The notes beneath the pieces are model-generated. The model was not told where the DNA came from, did no database searches, and saw only the letters and a list, made by a program, of their open reading frames with translations. A program made the position numbers and the translations under genes. Of a DNA stretch of 64,000 nt, positions 48,494-58,597 are shown one piece after another. Source of the stretch: Chimonanthus salicifolius (Eukaryota; Streptophyta; Magnoliopsida; Laurales; Calycanthaceae); contig CM023539.1 in assembly GCA_013350335.1 (NCBI GenBank), forward strand, positions 46,858,631 to 46,922,630, given 5' to 3'. Each line of letters opens with the position of its first letter. The first letter of the stretch is position 1.

Positions 48494-50716
48494 GTTCGTG
48501 GGATAGTCCGTGGAAAGAAGAGTGAGAAAGTGATGTGTGGGTTTAAAAAGGGAAAGGGGTTTTCGGAATTTGGAGTATTTGGCGATCTCTGCAACAAGAA
48601 ACGGTCACTCTGCCGCTTAGTCTCAACTTCGCTCGCTTTCTGTTATTTCTTCTTCTATTTTTCATTTTTTTTCCCTTTTGGGATACATTTTGTAAGAGTC
48701 AGACCTCGAAATTAAAAAAAAAAAAACAATTATTGAGAGAAGAATGTTGCATATGTAGATGGAACATTGTATTTACAATTCTTCATTTCAATTTAAAATC
48801 TTTATTTAATTTGTCCTATATTAAATTATAGCTTTTTTCAAAAAATATATTTAAATAAAAATATAACAACTTAATATGATTAATGGAGTTCAAAATATTT
48901 TATATATCAATTACTAATAAAAATATTTATCGACTTATAAACAAAAACTCTAGCACAAAAGAATAAATCATAAATGGCAGAAATTTTCTTATTTAAATAG
49001 AAATATGTTTCATAAATGGCAGAAACAAATAAAATTAAGTTATTAAAGATTGTTGTGGAGATTTAGTATTAAGACTTTGTACCTTCCGACTCCAATTATA
49101 CATTACAGACAGCGCCCAGCCCTCACGTGTTTCACGACAAGAAGGTCGAATATGAAACTAGAAAATGGTGGTGGTTGCACACGTGAATTCGCCCGTCCAG
49201 GACTTTCTCTAAATTCTCTGAAAAATATAAGAGGATCCCTCCATATCTGAGGGAAATTTCATGCTTAGATGGAAAAAATTGTAAAACACATTGTTAATTT
49301 TACTTAGTTTTAGAATCCATAGAAGTTTTCCACATAATCACGTCTAGCATGTCACGTAATTAAGGATTTTTTTTTTTTTTTATAATACAGGTATTTCTGT
49401 CCTACATTGGAGGTGAAAATGATCGCAAGGAGCATGTGTAAACTTTCTAAGCAACAAACATTGATAAATCGATAAAGAGTAACTTCATAGAGAATAGCTA
49501 GATGAATTGAATCCAAAATCTCTTTTTATTAGGAGAGTTTCTTGACCATCTGACCAATTCCTCTTAGTTAAAAGATTCCTCTTAGTTAAAAGATAAAATG
49601 AAAAATCGATATCTTTATCACTAAGCAACAATAATTTTCATATCTATTAATTACTTTAAGGATTTTTCATAAGATTTTATCTTAGATGTGGATCACATGA
49701 CATAGGATCTACTTGTGATGGTGGGTGGTTTTCAATATTAGATTTAATTTCTAAAATAACTTAGATTAATTTAGGAGAATTCCGTATTTTTTTAAATTGT
49801 TCCTATAATGAAAATTTCATTTTTCTCTTATAAAAAGAGGTGAGGAGATCTCTCACCCCTTTTAGTGCTCTACTTTTGTAAGAGGAGGGTAAAGAAGATC
49901 ATGCTCCACTATTTAAACTTAAATTTCAGAGATAATTGTGCAAAATTTGAAATCAACTCAATTTTTCTAAAATAATTCGAACTTTTAATTTAAAAGTTAG
50001 AATTAGAATTTTATTTAACTAAAGAATAAATTAACTCAATTTGGCCAAATCAATTACAATTAAATCTTCTTAAATTTTTCGTCAAGACCTTAGTTCAGAG
50101 ATAATTAATTCACTTTATGGATTAGTTGTTGAGAGATCTTTTCGATAATGAGTGCGACACACTAACCACAAACACAGCTGTGTCATGGGAATTGAAGGCT
50201 CCTGTTTTCGTTGAAGACCAACATTATGACCCTCTTCTATAAAATCATTTTCGATTGTTGCCTTGTCTCAATACAAGTGTCCTACACTTATCTTTATTAT
50301 ATTGTGGAAAATGAACAACTCGAACCTTCTGAGTTGAGAAACTCAACAGATTTAAAAAAAAAAAAAAAACTGAAAGATTCATTGACTTTATTGAGTCCAC
50401 TCAAATTGATTCATGTGAGTCTTTTTAAAAAATTTAGAAATGGTAATGAAGAAAGAAATCCAAAAAATTATAGTGTATACCCACTGTCTGAGTCAAGTAG
50501 AGTGGCTTGGAAGATGAACGTGGATTTATGTTTCAAGTTATGAGCAATTGATCTATTTGTTCATATGTCAACTCACAATAGGTAGTCTTTAAGAAGAGAG
50601 TGAGACTAATTTAATTGAAAATCTGAAACTACTACACAGAAATTATTAATTTTGTTCATTGAGATTGACTACACGACTGTTCACTTAATGTATATTTTAT
50701 GGGTGCTATTACTTTT

Positions 50717-51140
50717 TTGTAAGACCCCGCTCCAGAAAGGAGATCTTAGAGGGTGAAGTGTCTCAATCTAGTTAAAAAAGTAGTCAGATTTGATCACGAA
50801 GTCTTCTAATTGTAATCATAATGTTGTTGTTTGAGTGCTTGTTTCTTCGATGTAAATTATTATTTGATGTTTTCTCATATACTTAGAGCTAATGCTCTTG
50901 TTTTGAGTCTCATGTTTCTTTGAATGAATAAACTATTGTTTATCATTCAAAAAAAAAAAAAAATTAGTCAAGTTCGACCTAGAAGTGTTTCAAGAAATCC
51001 CACATCGCCTCTTTGGGTGGATTGGTGCTACTTTCCCTCTAGCAAAACGCGTTTTAAGGGTTCTCCTAGTGTGGGCCCTCAATACAACACCGTGTGGGTG
51101 CAGTTAGTGGGCCCAGAGTAAACAATATTGTGTTGAATCG
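50717..51140 (+). mobile_element. LTR-like fragment, interrupted
   Basis: Begins TGTAAGACCCCGCTCCAG. After a nested insertion it continues TCCCACATCGCCTCTTTGGG, ACGCGTTTTAAGGGTTCTCC and GTGGGCCCAGAGTAAACAAT. The last three motifs recur in the same order at 52760-53085. This order resembles plant LTR or TRIM-type long terminal repeats. No internal retrotransposon genes are present, so these are likely solo-LTR remnants. Confidence 0.4.
50796..50964 (+). mobile_element. 169-bp polyadenylated retroposon nested in an LTR-like fragment
   Basis: Ends with GAATGAATAAACTATTG, TTTATCATTC and a long A-run, that is, a poly(A) signal followed about 20 bases later by the tail. Flanks TAGTCAGATTTGATC (50781-50795) and TAGTCAAGTTCGACC (50965-50979) match at 11 of 15 positions and may be an old target duplication. 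It could be a LINE 3' end or a truncated mRNA retrocopy. Confidence 0.45.
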
Positions 51141-51568
51141 ATTAAGACATTATATTTTTCAAAATAAATTTTCAATTATTTTATTCTTTTGTGTGATGAA
51201 CAATGAATTGTCGACTCCAATTTTCTTAAATTTGTTATCATTTTAGATACGTATTTATATGCAATAGCAATTACACATGCATTGTTAAATAGATTTTAGT
51301 GTCGAAAATAAAAATAAATATGCAATAAGTTGAAAAACATCCAGCTAAGATGAATATACAGAGCAATGAGATACATTGCCAATTGATCTAGTAATAAAGA
51401 GAACATTAGGGATGATATTTAGGGTGGTTTAAATATGAATTTAAAAATAAACACAATACTAAATCAAATATTTGAACCTTTACCTAATTAATATGCGAAA
51501 AATAGACACAACTTAAGTCGGGAACTAAAGAGTTACATATTAAGAAGTAGAATGAGAGAAGTAAAATC

Positions 51569-51704
51569 TCCCGCCTCAAGAAACGGGAGGTGCCAAGTTC
51601 GAGCTCGCATGATCTAACTTGATGTACTCTAAGAGCAGTAGATATCACCTATAGAGGTTTTACGCTAGGTTTTCAGCGGTTTCCCCTACATAGATTCAAA
51701 AAAA
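51569..51704 (+). mobile_element. SINE family A, 5'-truncated, with 19-bp target duplication
   Basis: 136-bp insert between perfect copies of AATGAGAGAAGTAAAATCT (51550-51568 and 51705-51723). It keeps the box B-like AAGTTCGAGCTC, the body words CTAACTTGATGTACTC and TTTTCAGCGGTTTCCCC, and an A tail. It lacks the box A head of copy 1 at 7140. Perfect 19-bp flanks mark it as the youngest recognisable SINE here. Confidence 0.75.
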
Positions 51705-52759
51705 AATGAGAGAAGTAAAATCTTGAATTATATATAAATTATTGAGCGAAAATGGATGAAAAACATAGCAAAAAACTAAAAGCAACGGAGAGTTTGTCAA
51801 ATGCCTTCACTAGACATTCACATACCAATCTGAACCATCCAAATTTGGGTCCTGTTCTGGAATTATTGCAGTAAAGAATTAAATGTAATTATACACCACT
51901 TGATTCTTTTGTTAAAGGCTATTGTGACAGGTAAGGTAGATTGAAAATTAGTATGAGTGACTAATGAGTCACGGCCACAATTCAGGGCCTAATGAAGGAT
52001 GTGTGGCCACTGCTAATTATTGTGCTGGCATACTCATTTGATTTCGCCTCTACAACTTTGACAGCAAATTATTGTTTCCATGATAGAAATGCTTGTCTTC
52101 TTTTGGCTTCAAATTTCTAGTAAAACTGCTGATGCCATTTCCAACAGAGCTAATTTGATGATAACATACTCTGAATTTTTCCGGTTTTTAATGGCCAAAC
52201 TATGGCCCCAGACTTCTATGGAGGCAGCAGTGGAGAATTTTCCACGATGGGCAAAATCCTGATAGAGCAATGCTACATAGAAGTAAATGGCTGACAGGTT
52301 GTGAGCTTAAAAAAAAAAAAATTGTTGACGGATTGTTAATTAAAAAAAAAAAAAAATGAAACTGTCTCTTAGAGCATCTGACTTAGTCCACTGGATAACA
52401 AAAGGGAATTTATTGGAATTCTAATCTTCACAAGTTAAGAATTAGCTAACTTTACATTAGTAGTTTGCTTTGAGATAAAAGATGCAAGCATTATCCAAAA
52501 TAACCGAACATAACGCACGTTGAAGGTAGCTTTTCAAGTCCACCATCAAATCTCAAAGTTTAACCCAGCTTTGAAATACAATAAACTCTCTGTAATGTAG
52601 TACTGCATAAAGTTATAACTTGTCTAAAAAATATTGGCAGTTGTTCCTGACGTCGAGTCTATACAAAATATAATAAATCTCTCTAACTCAATACTCAATA
52701 GATTAAGAATAAAAAATGTAATGTTCCAATTATTTTATAAAGTAATATGAATATCCTGA

Positions 52760-53085
52760 TCTATGAGCCAGAGGCCAGGCCGGGCTGATCGAAGTGAAAT
52801 TGGGCCCTACCGGTCGGACCAGCAGTGTGGGCCGGTCAGATCCGACAGCCCAGCAATGGTTGGGAGTGTGGGAGCTTTGCAGAGTCCCACATTGGAAGTG
52901 AGGAACTTCCTGATCGGGTTTATAAGTGGTATCCCCCTTCACTCAGGTGTGACGTGTTTTACGCCTACCGGGTTGGGCCAGGCCCAAAGGCAAAACCGTG
53001 AGGGCCATGTTTTTGGACCCAGAACAAACAATTTCACACTGAGTTAGACCCTAAGCCCTGTTCACGGGTCGGGTCGTTACACATT
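52760..53085 (+). mobile_element. LTR-like fragment (second copy)
   Basis: Carries AGTCCCACATTGGAAGTGAG, GACGTGTTTTACGCC, TTTTGGACCCAGAACAAACA and ends near GGGTCGGGTCGTTACA, in the same order as the 50717-51140 fragment. The TTACA end is typical of plant LTRs. It has higher GC than its surroundings. There are no coding domains. Confidence 0.4.
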
Positions 53086-53555
53086 TAGAATACAAAAATT
53101 ACTGCAAAAGTGACTAAGAACCTTACAAACTAAATCATCTAAACTCCGGAAAAGTAATCTGAGATAGAATTCTACATAAGTTTCCTCATTCTTTGGGACA
53201 GTGTAGCACTCTGTTCTTAATGAATAAGAATTATATAGGAATGAATGAAGTGATTTGTTTTCATAAAGAGAAGTCGAAATGACATTTTAATGATAGGTGA
53301 AAGTTTTAAGGAGGTTTTTAGAAAGGAATACTGCTAGACCCTCAAATTTAATAACTTCTATAATATAATATATGTATTATGGTCCCAACCATATTATATT
53401 ATAGAGATTTTTCTAGTATGTGATTCATCTCTCCAACAAGATGACCCATTTTAGATGGCCCACACAATAAATCTGCGAACATTTATTTCAAAAGAAAATG
53501 AGTATTAGGTGGCAAGGTGTTCCGATTGTGGAAAATTTTGCATGCAAGGCATCAA

Positions 53556-53985
53556 GGTGCAGGTTGGCCTGGGTTTAGCCTATGCCATGTCAAAAAAGCT
53601 TAAGAGCATGAGCCTGTTTATATCTATAAAAGTCTGAACTTGTCTGAAGCATGTTAGGCTTTTAAAGTTAAAGTTCGAGCTTCTAGTTTAAAGTTTATTT
53701 TATACTTGATACTATTTTTATTTTTATATAAATTTAAAAATCTATTCGTACATATTGAAAGTAAATTTAAAGACCTACCACTAATTAGAATTTTAATTCA
53801 AAACTCTTTCTAGTTTGACATTGTTAAAAAGATTTGACCTATGATATTTTGACCGTTAAAATCGAGTGACTAGAAATGGACTTTTAAGATGAAAGTTTAA
53901 TACTTAGATGATATTTTTAAACTCTCCTTTCAATATGTACAATACATTTTCAATATGATCTTATGATATATGTAATATAATATAA
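53556..53985. mobile_element. Decayed relative of the 25069 hAT MITE
   Basis: Shares an ordered series of words with 25069-25626: TATATCTATAAAAGTC, TGAAGCATGTTAGGCTTTTA, TTTTAATTCAAAACTC, GATTTGACC and AAAATCGAGTGACTAGAAAT. One end appears lost and no target duplication remains. Confidence 0.55.
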
Positions 53986-55136
53986 AAAATAAATGGGTTT
54001 ACGAAAAGAAATCTATTTTTTTAATTACAACATGCTTAAAATGGGTTTTCTTTTATTTTTTTCCCACTCTAACTTTCTATCATTTTTTTCTAATTTTCTA
54101 GAAGTGGGTTTTTTTTGGTTTACAAAATCGGCAGTTATGTGTCAACAGGAGAGTCGAGAAACTGATCCAGGGCAAATTTTAAAACACTGATTGCGGATTC
54201 AAAGCTAAATCATAAACAGTGGAATTGGAAACTTTTAGGTAGAGGTAGAATTCCTCTAATGCCAATTTCTTACCCGTTCAAAATAAAGAAAGATATAAAT
54301 AGGCATCACGTGCACGGTCCCATAAATAGGCAGGAATAGATAAAAGGAAAACACAATTTTCATTCTCTCCTCCTCACAAGAAATCTAATGCTATAGATCT
54401 TTCTAATCCTTTATTCAAAGCTACCTTACCCTCCTTATCTAAATACCAAAGAAACCGTGTAAATTCATGTCAGACCTTCAACAGTGGAGCCATTCATGAG
54501 CCAGTCCAACATGAGTCCAGCCCAATTTAGGTTGCTTTCCAGTCAACCCTTTGGTCCATTGGTTTGGCATCGCTTAATTTCCCTATTCATTGAAAGATAG
54601 AATGAATAGTGTCTAAATGGTATGGGGATCACCAGGATAGTCTTGACCCGTGAAAGAAAACATGCCCAATAACTTAAAGGTTGGGCTTGGAAAAGCTGCA
54701 GACTGGCCCATATAAGGTCATGTACAATGCTACTCAAGTTTTCTATCATGTGCACAGCAAGTTATCAGCCAAAATATTTTACTATAGGACTTTTTTTAGA
54801 GCTATGTTACTGTAATCATCCTTATTTAAGCCAGAGTGAGCTACTAAAACTTGTAGTTCCCCATGGAAGTGATGTCAGAGACAGACAGATGTGTTGTGAA
54901 TTCAATCTTTTCACGCATTTTGTAAAATTCTTCAAAGTTGTTTGCAGTCTCCACCACATTCGGGACAACATTTTTCTGCATTGATAGGTTTGCATGCATT
55001 TCCACATAAAGGATTGATAGGAAGTAAGATTGTTAAGTTGCACTGTCCATGGACTGAGGACACTTGGGTTTGATTCAAATTTTGCTTTGTTAGTAAGATT
55101 GTCAATCAAATTTAGCTCTCAATCTTGAGTATTGGA

Positions 55137-55719
55137 ATGGCGAAATCTGCAGAAGAAAGCAACACACCATCCCATGGAAGCTTCAAAATGTTTTGTGGGT
55201 TTATAACCCTTGTCGCTGTTATTTTCGTTGGACTCTTATTTCTGAGTGTCTTGGCCTTAAAAAAACCCAGAGTCCAACCCAAACCTGTTAGCCTTAAAAG
55301 CATTGAATTTCATATGTCATCTACTCCTGAGCTAAATCTGATCTTGGGGCTTTTTGTTACTGTAAAGAATCCAAATTTCGGAGTTTTTGAGTACCCAAAC
55401 GGTACGGCTTTCATCTACTACCATCGGAAACTTGTAGCAGAAGCTCCAATTGAAAGCGGGGTGATCCCTGCACGCTCGACACAGAATATCAGCACCTTTC
55501 GTGGAGATTATGGCTAATCAATTGGCGTCGAGCCCTTATTTTCTGACTGATGTGAGTGCTGGAGTGTTGCATCTTACAGCATCGACAACGCTGCGCGGGA
55601 AGGCCTCTGGCATTTTTAGGATCATCAAGATAAGTGCAACATCTCTTACAGAATGCTACATCTCTGTTTTTCTCAAAGGTTTCATTGATTCCATATGTGA
55701 TTCAAAAATAACAATATGA
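55137..55719 (+). CDS. LEA-2 (NDR1/HIN1-like) membrane protein, frameshifted
   Basis: Single-exon gene of the plant LEA-2/NHL family: a short cytoplasmic N-terminus, one membrane segment (about residues 18-40, CGFITLVAVIFVGLLFLSVL), then the extracellular LEA-2 beta domain (SIEFHMSSTPELNLILGLFV, KNPNFGVFEYPNGTAFIYY, VIPARSTQNIST). The exact role of such proteins varies (defence, membrane contact, stress). As read, the frame ends at 55515-55517 after RGDYG. Omitting one C at about 55500 continues into VEIMANQLASSPYF, then LHLTASTTLRGKA and ECYISVFLKG, the normal family C-terminus, stopping at 55719 (193 residues, typical length). The start is the ATG at 55137. It is either a base-call insertion or a recent pseudogene. 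Confidence 0.8.
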
Positions 55720-56105
55720 TTAGACTGTGTTTGAACAGATTGTATTGGTTCCATAGTAAGTTCTTCCATGATCATATATAAGTTTGTTGCTCAGACTAAA
55801 CTGGAATGCCATCCAAAGTTGCTTATCCAGAGATCTTTATTGATGGTGGGCCTCAACAAAAATACACTTTGATCAGACAGAGAAAGAGAGAGAGATTGCT
55901 TAAGGATCCATCAATGGATTGTCTCAATGTATGTGATATTTTGGATAAAGAAAAACTGAATGAATTCATCGAACTTGTATGTGATTTCATTGTATTACGT
56001 AATTCAGTCACAGATAATCATTCTTACCACTTCATAATCATCATTATTGTCAATGGTATCATTGTAATCATCATATCATTATCAAAAGTTAAATCCTAAG
56101 TTTCT

Positions 56106-56263
56106 AATGTGTTTCAGTTGGATGATTAGGGAGGTCTTATATCAGAGGTTATCACGCCTAAAGCCCAATTGTCCTTTTGAGGTCTGTTTTGCCTCTTGGG
56201 CTGTCATTTATGTCCTTTTGCTGTTTTAATTAAATAATCTTTTCTACCAAAAAAATAAAAATT
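56106..56263 (+). mobile_element. 158-bp LINE 3' end with perfect 21-bp target duplication
   Basis: The insert lies between perfect copies of AAAGTTAAATCCTAAGTTTCT (56085-56105 and 56264-56284). It resembles the last part of a plant LINE reading frame (a TGGGCTGTCATTTATGTCC stretch), followed by TTAATTAAATAATCTTTTC and an A-rich tail. Perfect flanks mean a recent insertion. It is about 390 bp downstream of the LEA-2 gene. Confidence 0.75.
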
Positions 56264-57105
56264 AAAGTTAAATCCTAAGTTTCTGTAACCATGTTTTAGA
56301 AAAGGATGCAAACCATAAGCCCCTGTTTTCATTTTTCAAGATTTTTGCCTTCCACCCACAATTTAAATATTGGCCTCAGGGTTGGAGATCTCAAACAGCA
56401 TTAGCACCAATGCTGTAGAACTGAAATAGGATTGAAGGATTAAAATAAATGAAATTGTATTTAGTGATCTAAATAGGTGATTAGTCCATGAATTGGACCT
56501 ATTTTCAATATTAAATCAATTTGAAGATAATCAGACTGTTGGGTTACACTCAAATCTTATAGACGATTTGAACTTTCTAACATTTAAAACTATATTTAGG
56601 ATGAATTTTTCAAATTGAATTTCGATAGGACTTCTTATTGAAGGACAAATTTATCCAAATAACTCTTCCTCACAACAAGTTCACAATGGATAATTTCTCG
56701 AGTGGTTTCCTATAAGAAATTCCATATCAGAAGGGATGTGATAAAAAAATCATTGAAGGATTAGAAATTTAATGATGATTCTTGATGACTACAATCAATA
56801 TGCCAATTCTCAGCCCCAAACTGCTGCATGTAAATGTGATAACTTGACAAATATAATTATTTTAATGGTGTGGATTGTGCCATTTTAAGTATTTTTATTT
56901 ATTTTTATTGCTCGTGCTTCCACGTTGGCACACTCCATCCCCACCCCCAAAAGGAATATCCTTGGTTTTGTATCTGCCACCACGTCCATGTTTTATTTCA
57001 AATTTGAACTAAATGATGAACAATCCTTCTTTAAAAAAAATAAGAAGGATTCTATAATGTTAAGAATAACTTCAAATGAAATGCGAGATGCTTGTAATTC
57101 CTTGG

Positions 57106-57138
57106 AATATTCATGAGAACTCGGATCTCATGAATATT
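57106..57138. repeat. Perfect 13-bp hairpin
   Basis: AATATTCATGAGA (57106-57118) and TCTCATGAATATT (57126-57138) are exact reverse complements around a 7-base loop ACTCGGA. Confidence 0.9.
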
Positions 57139-57837
57139 TAAAAAAAAAAATTCAGAAAATCACATCTGCACTCTACAAATTATGTCAATCACATTAAGAC
57201 ATCTCCATTGAATTCTAGAAGTACACAATATTATAACATTAAATTATTTTCACAAAAAATCCCAAAATCTGGATTATCTTAGAGCAAAAATTTTAAAAAG
57301 AAAATTGATAAAAATAACTCAAAATGGACAAATTATAAAGAGATTTTTTTTGGAATAATACCTCTCACATTTGAAGAACTTACTACTAAACCTTCTTAAA
57401 ATTATATCCAATACAATATTCAATTTGAAAGACGGTCGAAATGACATTTTTTCATATATTTTTTTAAATGGCCAAATTTATGCCATATTGGCTGATATTG
57501 GCCGGCCAATTTTTTGGCTGACACTATATTTGTGTGGCCGATATACATATAAACTGATACATAACGGCCGAATTTTCGAGCCACTGTTATCATAGCTGCC
57601 TGCAGCATGATTTCAAATGAAAGTTCTACTCTTTTCCATGTTATTGGATGTTATTGGAAATGAAAACTAGAGTTTTCACTTTGGCTTTTTTTTTTCCCAC
57701 TTCTTTATCCCCGATGGATGATCATTCACTGGACAAATTTGATCTTTACATAGTAAGGACGTGTCGAAATGGCTCTTCATTTCGAATCATTTATCAAGGG
57801 CTAGCTGTTTTTGCATTTTTTTTTTAAGGAAGAGGAC

Positions 57838-57990
57838 CAGTACCGGCCCTGAAATCTCAGGGCCCTAGGCCCAGTGCATTAGTGGGGCCCTAGGCCATGA
57901 GAGCAGTGCAAGTGGGAGCTCTACAGTCCATTAGTCATATTGGGGACCCTAGACGACGGCCTAGTTGGTCTAAAATCAGGGCCGACCCTA
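57838..57990. mobile_element. Short foldback element with CCGGCCCTGA termini
   Basis: The left end contains GTACCGGCCCTGAAAT and the right end, reverse-complemented, GGGTCGGCCCTGATTT. GGGCCCTAGGCC words lie between. This resembles short plant MITEs with GGCCCTGA ends; no target duplication was found. Confidence 0.35.
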
Positions 57991-58597
57991 AAGAGGACAC
58001 CATCGTCAACTATTATTTAGAGGTGGTGATCTTATACATTGTCTTCTTTCTATTTAAATAAAAAAAATGGCATTTAAATCACTTGATGAACTCATTTAGT
58101 TGATCCGAAATCCATTTGAAATTTAAACCATCAAGGAAGGAACTACACTACCTACAAGGATTCACTACTTCACACTTAAGAAAGGACCGAAAGGGTATCT
58201 TTACATCAAAGCAAAGTACTTTTTACACTTTTTTTTCCTCTTTTATTGTGGATAGAGTTAAAAACAAATGAAAAAGAATGAATATAATAACCCAAAATGC
58301 AAGAAATGAACATTCTAATAACCACAAGCAAAGCATAAGATTGAGGAACTGTTGTTGCAAAGTAGATTCAAAAGCATTCAAGAACAAGACAACCGTCAGT
58401 CTGAAGTGCAAATGTGCTTTGTTCTGCAACTTAAGATATCCAAAGATGAAGAATCTAAGTAAAAGAAAGGCGAATTCTTCAATTCTACAGCTTGTAAAGC
58501 TCATGAAGAGGCCTACAAAATCCCCAACTCGAGGAACATCTTGTCAGTTCCTATCTCCACCCAACATTGTAAGAAAATACACATTATAGTTTCTTCC

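Larger units (their letters stand above)
48500..55100. other. 6.6-kb intergenic region, repeat-rich
   Basis: Between the RabGAP promoter and the LEA-2 gene. It contains two LTR-like fragments, a nested retroposon, a 5'-truncated SINE and an hAT remnant, each listed separately. Open frames of 60-110 codons (for example 50211-50543) have no family signature. An imperfect AT-rich inverted repeat lies at 53357-53404. Confidence 0.6.
56290..58590. other. Intergenic, no gene seen
   Basis: AT-rich DNA between the LEA-2 and phytocyanin genes. It contains a perfect hairpin (57106-57138) and a GC-rich foldback (57838-57990). Short open frames have no family features. Confidence 0.6.

Noticed and set aside
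50211..50543. 110-codon open frame
   Set aside because: Low-complexity lysine run from poly-A and no domain; adjacent to LTR-like debris.
55806..56099. Open frame after the LEA-2 gene (97 codons)
   Set aside because: No family features; runs into AT-rich sequence next to a LINE insertion.
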